Part shown: piece after piece, positions 55,684 to 64,000 of the stretch | How the letters are laid out: each line of letters begins with the position of its first letter | How positions within the stretch are numbered: the stretch's first letter is position 1 | Assembly: GCA_022592445.1 (NCBI GenBank) | Contig: JABYQR010000168.1 | Location: forward strand, 29,535-93,534 | Origin: Cytidiella melzeri | Lineage: Eukaryota; Basidiomycota; Agaricomycetes; Polyporales; Irpicaceae | Reading direction: 5' to 3' | Length of the DNA stretch: 64,000 nt | Position numbers and translations under genes: made by a program | The notes under the pieces: generated by a model | What the model saw: the letters and a program-made list of their open reading frames with translations, nothing else | The model's database searches: none | Told to the model about the DNA's origin: nothing

Positions 55684-58600
55684 ATGACTACTCCTTCGAC
55701 TCTCGACGTACCTATGGCGACAGCAGCGCGAACGAAGTCCAGCTCACCTACAGCTGGACCAGTTCGAAGAGAGGGCTCTGTGGAGCCCTTTGAACCATAC
55801 GGGGGCAGACCTAAAAAATCTGCTCCCAAATCTTTGACCTCGAAAGAGGCCCCTGCCTTGCAGGACCCCGAGGTCTCTAGTGGTGCAACTACTAGAGACC
55901 TCAAACCAATCCCTGAGGGTTCCACCGCCCCTGCGCATAGCTCGGGTGCTGGCTCGCATGGGACTCAACTTCATGCCCCCCCGACGTATGCGACTATTGT
56001 CCAAACGTCGCAGGCGAATGAGGTGCCGTTGCAGGTAAGCATACGCACCCCCCAACTATCCATCGATCCACGTGCCTGTCATCTGATGGGCACAAGGATT
56101 TACTTTGCGCAATATGGGACTGCGCTTACATTCGTGTTTCGAATTCAGATTCCGACATCGACCCAGGCTGTTCCAGACGGGTCTAATCCTTTCCAAGGGC
56201 GAACGCACACCAGTGAGCCCGAGGACAGAAACCAATCGCAGCGAACCGAGGAAGGATCTATCCTTCACGCATTCGTGTGCAGAGGCGAGAACGCAGTGGG
56301 TGACATCCTGGATCGTGTCATCGAGTCGTTCGACAATATCGCGATGGCGGCCCCTAGTTGGGACCCGTCTGGCGCGTTCTTTGCGGAGCTGCCTGTAGGT
56401 AGGCGGGAATTCGCTCGTAATCGCATCGTGGGTCTGTTACAGATGGTGACAGACCATTTCGAGGCGTACTTCCGAAAGTGGGACCCTGCTTCCCCTTCTC
56501 TCCTCATTGCGTCTACTCAGGCGCACAGACACATCGAGGCCTCAACGTTTATCTGGGGCACGGTGTCCGAGATGGCTTCCAGCGTCAGTCAGATTCGCTC
56601 TGACATGGCCAAGCTGCGTAGTGAGTGGAGGCTCAGGTTCCAACAGGAACATATGGAAGTGGACGACGAGGCTTTGCCGTCGTATGCCCGCCCGACAAAA
56701 GCGTCTGCAGCCAAGGGACCTGGTCCCAAGGCCAAAAAGACGCTCGACTCGATTTGTGTTGCTCCCGGTTGTGCCTCTCGTAGAGAGCGTGGCGGCGCGG
56801 TAAGCGATGCGATGACTTCTGCGGACGAGGGTGGTGTCGCCTCCGAAGCTGAAGAAATCATGACACCGGGAGCTCGGAGGAGCTACGCCGATGCCACCAA
56901 AGCAAAAGGGAAAGACAAGGCGCCGGCCAAGTCTCCGTTCGAGGGTATGCACCCATCTGTCGCGCTGAGCCATCGCCAGCGCCAAGCAGCGGCTGCCAAG
57001 AAGGCGGCTGCTTCTGCTTCCACATCGACGACTGCTTCTCCTGCTACTGTGGCGGGAGAAACCAGTCTTGGCAAGCGTCCGCGTGCGGACTCCACTCACA
57101 CCACGGAGCGCCCTGACACTCCATCTACTGCAGCTCCGCCAGCGAAGAAGCTTCGGACTGCTGACGACTGGTTCAAGTCGCTCTCGGTGGAGATGATCAA
57201 CAACTTCGCCCTGGGATTACGAGTCTTGGGCCCTACGGCCGTTGACTTTAGCATTGACCAGATCCTAGCGACTGGTCAACGAATGGGCTCCTTCGGTTTC
57301 CCAATCAAGGTGTCCTCCCAATCTGTCCCCCCCCTCCTCCTGCTCCGGCGAACCCCCCTGCAAATGCTTCGGCAGGACAGGGTGCGAATACCCCGGCAGC
57401 ACGAGACAAAGGAAAGGGGAAAATTGTTGTTCCAGGCACCCACCCTGCGAGTAACACCAAGCCAGATGCGAGAGCAAATCTCGTACGTGAGCCTAAGCCT
57501 AAGGCCCCCGTCGTCCATGCCCCCCGGCCTCCAGAGTCTAAGACTACGGTGGTGATTACGTTCCACCAGTCTGCTGACGAGGGGTCAATCCGCAAGGAAG
57601 AGGAAGTTCGAGCCATTGTGGCCCGACTTTATCATAGCTGGCAGCTTGCTGAGCACGAAAGAAGGGAGGCGCGACGACCACCCTCCAACCGAAACTGAAT
57701 CCTGTTATCAGGGTGAAGTGGGACGAGAAACGGCGAAACCAGCTGCAGTTGGCTTTCCAAGTGCGTCCCGAACTCAACTTCGTGAATTGGCTCGAAGACG
57801 TCTGGACGAAGATGACCACTGAGGATCTCGCTGGTTATCCCCTGTCCTCCTCATACCCTCCGTCCTCTTGGTACATATGTACACGTCGATGGCGGAACTC
57901 GTGATCCAGGCTTGCCCAAGCAAGGATCTATCAATTCAGGATATCTTCGCGGAAATGTCGAGGAACAATCCTGAGGTTTTCCACACCTGGTCCCGTCGAA
58001 CTACACCCCTGTCGCGTTCTGGGGTGCTGGTCATAGGAAAGGCTCTCCAGGGCCCCTCCATATCTTCGCGTATGACGTTGGCGGCGAGGTCGCCCAACGC
58101 CTCATCCAGGAGAGAGTTACCATCGGCTCGAAAAAGTGCTCTTTAGTACTTGCTCAGTCGACGGCTCGTGTTGCGATGTGCACTCACTGCCATCGTATTG
58201 GACACTGGAGGGACCAGTGCAAAAACGGAGCGTTCGAATGGTGCAAGGTCTGCCCAGCGAACCACAGGACGGAGGACCATAATGAGGTTGCTCCTTGCTG
58301 TATCCCCACAAGGGAGAGGCTTCAGACAGAAACGTGGCCGTGTCCGAACGAACACTGGATCTGTGCAAATTGTGGTAAGACTGGCCACGGACATTACTCG
58401 AACAGATGCTCGAGGTACTCGAAGCGGGTGACATTTTTTTTTTTTTTTTTTTTTTTATCTTATTTATGTTCATGGTATCATGATGTGCTGTACATGTCAT
58501 AGAGGTCTGAACTTGTGCATTGTAAACTCGCACATAGCAACCATACGTCCACGCAGGTTAGTACAGACCCGACAGGGTCCTGTCTGAGTTATACCCCCTG

Positions 58601-59165
58601 TAGCTCCTAAAGACCTCAATTCTACTCTGTCTTTAGTGAGTTTTTCTAGTCTCACCATGTCTATATATTGTCTTTACTCATGTTACTGCTCCTCGTTGTC
58701 GTCTCTTTTTTCATCATTACCTGTCGTCATCGTCCACGCATTCGTCGTCGTTCCTTCCCGTCGTCACTTCCTCGCTCTTCATAAGAGTTTGTTGTGTTCT
58801 TGACACGGAGACAAGGCGTATATGCAAGGCGTCGACCCCGCCACCCACTTCGTCGGGATGTCCCGGCTGTTCCATGCAAGGCTGGTCGTCAGTTGGACAA
58901 CAACGCGACCAAGTCTGCTAACCGCGCCATTCGCACTCAGAAGAAGCGAGCCGAAGAGGCTGCAGCGGCTCTGATTGCAGCGAAGGATCATGAAGGGAAT
59001 GTTCCCATGCGCGAGTCGACCCCGGTCGCTGGCCCATCGACACAACGCAAGCGCGTTAAGTCTGGAAGGTACGAGGCATTGTCGGAAGTCGCAGAGACGT
59101 CTGAGGATGATGTTGAGATTATCGGTGCTGGCGCCTCTGAGATAGAGGATGGTCAGCACGAATAG
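55684..59165 (+). pseudogene. LINE-2 ORF1, gag-like with zinc knuckles, frameshifted and interrupted
   Basis: From MTTPSTLDVPMATAARTKSS the frame is open to about 57320. A C-run (57327-57334) then marks a shift into PAPANPPANASAGQGANTPA. Further shifts occur near 57690 (VKWDEKRRNQLQLAFQVRPE) and 57990-58010 (HIFAYDVGGEVAQRLIQERV). The zinc knuckles CTHCHRIGHWRDQC and CANCGKTGHGHYSNRC lie at 58176-58410. A poly(T)-headed insert follows at 58434-58800. The frame continues exactly after it (RRQGVYARRRPRHPL) to the stop at 59165 with a basic and acidic tail. The protein is a nucleic-acid-binding chaperone of the retrotransposon. Confidence 0.8.
58434..58800 (-). mobile_element. Poly(A)-tailed retroposon inserted in LINE-2 ORF1
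   Basis: A 23-T run (58434-58456) marks the poly(A) of a minus-strand insert, flanked by TGACA at 58429-58433 and 58801-58805. The 367-bp body has no recognised reverse transcriptase. The host ORF1 reads through in the same frame when insert plus one duplication (372 bp) is removed. It is a SINE-like or 5'-truncated LINE product. Confidence 0.8.
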
Positions 59166-59213
59166 CTGATAGCTCGTTTGTAAAATAACTGCTACTTCCT
59201 TTTTTATGTATTG

Positions 59214-61507
59214 TGACAACCGTAACATGATACCCAGAACGCCGAGCCCAATCAGGGCAGAGCCCCTGACACCCATACACCGTGAGAGTCAAGTGTCACC
59301 CATGTACTCTAGAGACCAATCACCCGACTTCTGGTGGGTGCCCCTGAGTATAGAACGGCTTATGAAGCCCGGATGTCATCCTTTGATTATGTCAGAGAAG
59401 ATGAGTTCCTTGAGAATCGTGTGCTGCACCCGGACATGACGCGCACAAATCTCGCAGGAACTTCCTACATGATGCAGCTCACACGCCGCGTCGCGTCACA
59501 CGTCCACGCCCTCAGAGGGAAACACGTGTTATGTCCCCCGACGATCTGTTCCCAAATCTTGCCGCATGGCGCGGCAGATCTGGGTATAATTCTGAACAAA
59601 CAACACCATCACCACACGTCACTCCTGTTCAGAGAGTGATGCATGCGCCTGCAATGGTTAATGATCGCGACATTTCCCCAGATGACATTGTTGAATACGA
59701 TGCAACTTTCTGGGAGGCAGAGGAGGGATATGGACGTTCTCCACTCCTCCTGACACATCTGACCCCAGTACCATGTCTGTATCTGATGCCAATGAAGAAA
59801 CCCTCTGACACTGAACAATGTGCCAGTCGGAGGGGACAGCCCGACTGAGCCCTCGGAGTTAAGCTTGTCATCAGTCCAGCTTACTCCACAATTGACCGGA
59901 TCACTTGCTGGTCGTCTTCAAATGCCTCGGGAATCACATGCTGTTGATGATGCGTGGGATTTACCGAGTCTCCGGATGCATACCCCTACGCCCTCCATAG
60001 TGGATTATATGTCTGCATGGAGTTCAATTCCAGGTCCAAGTATGGACCCACGCACACCGATCAGGCAAACATCACGGGAACCTGATCGAGAAGAACTACG
60101 TTCGCAAATTTATGCGCAATCTCTAGATTATACATCTGATGATGCGACCCCCCCGTCACAGAGACGCTTACCTGCCCTGGCTGATTCATCACCAGACATC
60201 CCGCTGGCTACGTTGTCCAACCTACCGACGGGCGAGGGATATTTCCTTTCGTCGCCTGACATCCCGCTTGCGCACTTTAAAAGAATGCGAGAGCGGTTAG
60301 AAAATCTTGAATTTAGTGGTGACAGCCTTTTACAACCGTCATCTGAAGTTCAATCTGTACATAGTGGTAATGTCCAATCTTCTCCTGACATACCTCTAGC
60401 GAGCCTTGTTGCTCCTACTCAGCCGGATCTTGACGAACTCCTTGACGTCGAGGATGCTGACCCCACCATGAGGTGCATTAGTGCCAATGTTCAAAAGTCT
60501 CGATACAACATGTCTTCGTTGCTCGAGAGATATCGTGATTGGGATATAATCTGCGTTCAAGAACCATTCTGGGGACACATTAAAAATGTTGCCTCCATGA
60601 CGAACAAAGAGGGTGAAGCATACATGCAAACAGTTGCCCACCGTGAGTTCATCAGTATTGGTGCTCAGGAAAAAGCGCGAGCAATGGTGTTCATGAACAA
60701 GCGTTGGAAAGCGCATATGCCTCGGCTGCGGTCTGACCTCATTAATCATAATGACATCAACTGCGTCGCAATGGATATTGGAGATAGAGTCATGACCTTC
60801 TTAAATGTCTACAATTCTCATGAAGCAAACTCGGCTCTCACTTACCTGGAGAACCATGTTTCTACATTACCACACATTACCTTCATGTGTGGGGACTTCA
60901 ATATTCGCCACCCAAACTGGGATAAAAACGAACAAAATAATCGTCGCCCTCGTTATTTAAGACAAGGGGACGATCTCATTGCTCTTTCTGAGATGGAGCT
61001 GGGACTTGTGCTGCTTAATGACCTGTACGGGCCTCCAACGTGGCGCTCAAACAATTCGGACAATCGTCCAGGTGTACTCGATTTGGTGTGGGCAGATCCG
61101 GCATATATTCCGGGCTCGTTACACATCAATTCTGATGGTCGTAATAATAGTGACCACTCCATATTGGAATGGGATGTATATGTTGATAGTAAGCCTGAGA
61201 TTGGGCCTACAATTGGCAAAGTATCTGCAGCAGGGCGTGAATTCGTCAAACGAGTGCGGAAAGGGATTGATCTTATCCTACGGGATGGGGAGTACAGTTC
61301 GAGGGAACAAGTGGAGAATGCAACAGAGCGCTTCAATCTATGGGCGCAAGAAGCATGGAATAGCTTGGCTGCTGTGCCAGACTTGAGCCAAGCGGCAAAA
61401 GGGTGGTGGAATGCTGAATGTTCCGCTGCTGCAAAAGCTTCTAGGATTGCGCAGAAAGCATCGGATGATGCTTCGAGGGCATATCGAAAAGCGACCAAAG
61501 TAAACAT
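59214..61507 (+). pseudogene. LINE-2 ORF2: endonuclease domain, truncated
   Basis: The N-terminal region (59214-59820) is frameshifted more than once. From 59820 an open frame contains three SSPDIPLA repeats (60190-60405), then an EEP endonuclease: RCISANVQKSRYN, DIICVQEPFWG, FMCGDFNIRHPNWD, GVLDLVWAD, NNSDHSILEW. The catalytic Asn, Glu, Asp and His are present. The linker toward the reverse transcriptase ends in KATKVNI, where the chromovirus LTR begins. No reverse transcriptase of this element is in the window. Confidence 0.88.
61503..61507. repeat. Candidate chromovirus target-site duplication (left)
   Basis: AACAT precedes the LTR. Its partner should follow the other LTR outside the window. 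Confidence 0.4.
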
Positions 61508-62247
61508 TGTCGCAGAGCGACTGCTGTTATGCTGCTAAACCCTAAATAAGGGTGGAAGAGGGATGATGGTGAAAGAGGAAAGGGATCTCCAACGACGACA
61601 GCAAGGTCAGAGTCGATGATAAGCAGGCAAGCAGGCACAGGGGCCGGATACTGGCAGTGCAAATGACGAAGTTAATATTATCCTTATACTAGGTTACATG
61701 GAGTAACTCACCTGGCAGTGCAAATGACGAAGAGGTCAAGATGCAGAACCAGGGAGGGTAAGGGGTACTATATATACTGGGTCTGGGTGGTCTGTGCACC
61801 AGTTCCCACACTAGGGACTGGAGTAACTGTGGGACTGGAGTAACAATAGAACAATAAAGAACCCGGGTAACTGTCAAGGACCTGGGTAACTGTCAAGGAC
61901 CTGAGTAACTGTCAAGGACCAGGGTAACTGTCAAGGACCAGGGTACGTAGAACAATAATAGGATAAGAACAATAGAACAATAAGACCTGGGGGAATCCCT
62001 GGGGAATCCCCATCAATGGAAGAGGAACAATAGAACAATAGCCTAGGTTGATCTGGAACCGCTCCAGACTGAGTCTAGGGTTTGGGTCTGGACTATTGAT
62101 AAATAAGGCAGGATGTCACGTGACCCGGGTTAGGGTTAGGTCCGGTAACACTCCTAGCCGGAAAATAAGCGCTCTAGATAGGCGCCCAAGGCTGTAAACT
62201 TGTGACATTGTTGGAAAAATCCGGTCTCTGTTGGACTATCCATGTCA
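61508..62247 (-). mobile_element. 3' LTR of a Ty3 chromovirus (type A)
   Basis: This 740-bp LTR runs TGACATGG...GCGACA on the minus strand. It is followed on its internal side by the polypurine tract AGGAGGGGGG (62250-62262 on the plus-strand complement). It holds a TATATATA box at 61769-61776 and four 19-bp GTAACTGTCAAGGACC-type repeats (about 61866-61945). The GTGAGT...CAG cassette spans 61711-61651 with TATTAAC inside. Confidence 0.93.
61651..61711 (-). promoter_or_regulatory. Intron-like cassette within the type A LTR
   Basis: On the minus strand, GTGAGT at 61711-61706, TATTAAC at 61677-61671 and a CAG acceptor at 61651 give 61 nt. The sequence CTTCGTCATTTGCACTGCCAG, slightly over one helical repeat long, ends at both donor and acceptor. 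The solo LTR at 4841-5595 and the old copy at 877-1615 keep the same arrangement. Confidence 0.55.
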
Positions 62248-62265
62248 TTACCCCCCTCCTAAAAT

Positions 62266-64000
62266 TCATCGCCTCGATGAACTAAGACCAGGGACTCTAC
62301 CATCTGCCCACTCGAGGTCAGATGCAATAGCTTCTGTGATGTTCTCCAACGGTTTCCAAGGAATGGAGTCGAAGAGTGCTTTGGGCAATTTCTGGGGTGC
62401 ATTGGTATGTCTGGCATGGAACTCTGCAATGCTCTCTTTCGCATTGGTCAGATTTACTGCAGGTTCCCACGTTACATCACCTTCTCCATAGCCTTTCCAT
62501 TTGACTAGGTACTGCATTTGCTTCCGATAGATCCGACTGTCTAGGATCTTCTCGACTTCATAGACTTGTTGATCATCTACTATGATCGGTGCTGGTGGTT
62601 CTGGTATGAGGCCGTTTACTTCGTTTCCTCGATACGGAGATAGCCGTTCAACGTTGATGTTGTCATGAACACGATATCCGGATTTGAGTTTGATCCAATA
62701 TGTATGTTCACCGGTTTTCTGAAGAATTGTGAAGGGACCAAGCTGTCTAGGCCCTAGCTTGTCAGACTGCTGATGTACTTTGACGTTCTTGGAAGACAAC
62801 CACACGAGGTCCCCTTCCTTGAAGACTGGAGTAGTTCTACGGGTGTATCCGGAAGCTTCGGCCATCTTTTCCTTAGATAGACGTGAGGCAGCTTCAGCTT
62901 CTGCCCGAACCTGTCTGAGCTTTTCTAGGCGTGCGTCTAGGTTCGGCATACGACTTTGACGACCGATGGGGATGGTAAAGTCCGGTAAATACCCGTACAT
63001 GACTTCAAACGGAGAGTGCTGCGTAGATGAGTTGACACGAGAGTTGATGGCGAATTCAGCCACTGGGATGTATTCTGCCCAATCATCTTGTCGTTGGTCA
63101 ACAAAGAGTCGTAGAATCTTTTCTACCTCTTGATTTGTTCTTTCCGTTTGACCATTGGCCTGAGGGTGGTAGGCGGTAGTCATGGCGCCAGTGATGCCTA
63201 GCCGTTTGTACAACGCTTGCATGACACGAGCTGCAAACTGGGGTCCTCTATCAGATATAAACTGTCGGGGAATGCCGTGGAGTCTGAACACTTCTTTGAT
63301 GTGAAGGTCGGCTATACCGTCAGCTGTGACAGTAGACTGTGTTGGGATTACATGTGTTTGCTTGCTGTACAAGTCTGTGTACACGGCAATCATGTCGAAC
63401 CCTTTACTACGTGGGAGTGGTCCAACTAAGTCTACACCAACCACCTTCCAAGGTCCGTCTGGTACTTCGATGGGCTGTATTGGGGCCACAGGGTGCTGTG
63501 CTGGTTTGGTTCGTTGACACTTGTCACATCCGAGGACGTATTGTTCTACAAATGATGCCATGCGAGGCCACCAATAATGCCGTGTGACTAACTCCAGGCT
63601 TGCGTGTTTGCCGGGATGTCCTGCTGGTAACGCATCATGGCATCGTCGTACAATCTCCCTACGAACTTCTCGATCCTTCGGAATGTACAGCTTCCCTTTG
63701 TAGTAGACCAGTCCATTGTCTTCTTCCCACTCAAGTCCACCGTCAGTCAACTTTCGGGGTCCATCCTTTCTAAGTTTGGCTAGTCCCTGGACTACCTCTG
63801 CTTCTCGAATACTGATGTCCTTAATTCGTGACTCTAACGGATCTGACTCCAGAGTACTTGAGGCGGCTATTGTCTGGAAGTATTCAGGTTTCAGCACAAC
63901 TTGTTCCTTGTTGTCTGATGCATCTAGAACTTCCAGGGTTCTGACTCGGGATAATGGGTCCCTTGAGTAAGGGTCTTTCCAGGTTTGTGTGTTAACACAA
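62266..64000 (-). CDS. Ty3 chromovirus Pol: integrase and chromodomain (partial)
   Basis: The frame is open to the right edge, so protease, reverse transcriptase and RNase H lie outside. Visible parts include an HHCC zinc-binding domain (HPGKHASLELVTRHYWWP..CDKCQRTK). The integrase core has its first Asp in VVGVDLVGPLP, its second in FISDRGPQF and its Glu in NGQTERTNQEVEK. A GPFTILQKTGEHTYWIKL segment precedes a chromodomain (YEVEKILDSR, QYLVKWKGYG, TWEPAVNL) that directs insertion by reading chromatin. No frameshift is seen, so this copy may be recent. Confidence 0.95.
   Translation of the reverse strand, partial: CVNTQTWKDPYSRDPLSRVRTLEVLDASDNKEQVVLKPEYFQTIAASSTLESDPLESRIKDISIREAEVVQGLAKLRKDGPRKLTDGGLEWEEDNGLVYYKGKLYIPKDREVRREIVRRCHDALPAGHPGKHASLELVTRHYWWPRMASFVEQYVLGCDKCQRTKPAQHPVAPIQPIEVPDGPWKVVGVDLVGPLPRSKGFDMIAVYTDLYSKQTHVIPTQSTVTADGIADLHIKEVFRLHGIPRQFISDRGPQFAARVMQALYKRLGITGAMTTAYHPQANGQTERTNQEVEKILRLFVDQRQDDWAEYIPVAEFAINSRVNSSTQHSPFEVMYGYLPDFTIPIGRQSRMPNLDARLEKLRQVRAEAEAASRLSKEKMAEASGYTRRTTPVFKEGDLVWLSSKNVKVHQQSDKLGPRQLGPFTILQKTGEHTYWIKLKSGYRVHDNINVERLSPYRGNEVNGLIPEPPAPIIVDDQQVYEVEKILDSRIYRKQMQYLVKWKGYGEGDVTWEPAVNLTNAKESIAEFHARHTNAPQKLPKALFDSIPWKPLENITEAIASDLEWADGRVPGLSSSRR

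Larger units (their letters stand above)
55641..61507 (+). mobile_element. Second LINE, 3' part displaced by a chromovirus
   Basis: A gag-like ORF1 with zinc knuckles (55684-59165) and the start of an endonuclease-type ORF2 (59214-61507) form a second non-LTR element unrelated in sequence to the first. It carries several frameshifts and a 367-bp retroposon. It is cut at 61508 by a Ty3 LTR; the rest should lie beyond the right edge. The 5' end is not defined by a duplication visible here. Confidence 0.8.

Noticed and set aside
1..64000. CRISPR arrays, rRNA and tRNA genes
   Set aside because: No spacer-repeat array, rRNA segment or convincing cloverleaf was seen. Short tRNA genes with introns could still have been missed.

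Overview
The window is nuclear DNA of a basidiomycete fungus, almost certainly an Agaricomycete (mushroom or polypore type). Genes are split by many 45-70 nt introns. Several families typical of that group are present: FunK1 kinases, DUF6533 and DUF6535 membrane proteins, a CYP64-like P450 and small secreted peptides. RNase H-bearing LINEs and Ty3 chromoviruses are also present. The species cannot be read from the sequence.

Layout. 1-12.7 kb is an AT-rich, CpG-poor accessory region. It holds composite LTRs, a MITE, a hAT element (3834-7784; perfect 20-bp TIRs, 8-bp TSD) carrying fragments of two host genes (FunK1 kinase and CPSF100/CFT2), and a second TIR element (8323-10517) carrying part of a WLM-domain protease gene. 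Both elements sit in the older copy of a tandemly duplicated small-secreted-protein unit; the younger copy (11.3-12.6 kb) is intact. 12.8-24 kb mixes genes and transposons: a KHA1-type cation/H+ antiporter, a DUF6533-type protein, a PPP4R2-like gene with a mariner-like element in an intron and a frameshift, and an intact two-exon MULE-like transposase. 24.8-42.8 kb is a compact gene island: BUD31, a TB2/DP1/HVA22 protein, a DUF6535 protein, NDUFA1, lipoate-protein ligase (with a probable AT-AC intron), THOC7, a P450, a NOL11/UTP8-like protein, a lysophosphatidate acyltransferase and a secreted peptide. 42.98-54.28 kb is an 11.3-kb LINE with a 15-bp TSD and a poly(A) tail. It has an extra upstream ORF, a gag-like ORF1 and an EEP-RT-RNase H ORF2 that is split by a solo LTR. 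55.6-61.5 kb is a second, different LINE, broken by a poly(A) retroposon and then by a Ty3 chromovirus whose 3' LTR and integrase-chromodomain region fill 61.5-64 kb.

How things fit together. The island genes are housekeeping functions (splicing, mRNA export, complex I, lipoylation, rRNA processing, phospholipid synthesis). The flanks record layered transposition that can be ordered from target-site duplications. The most notable signals are gene-fragment capture by two TIR elements, the multi-ORF LINE, an intron-like cassette inside LTRs bounded by direct repeats, and the AT-AC intron.
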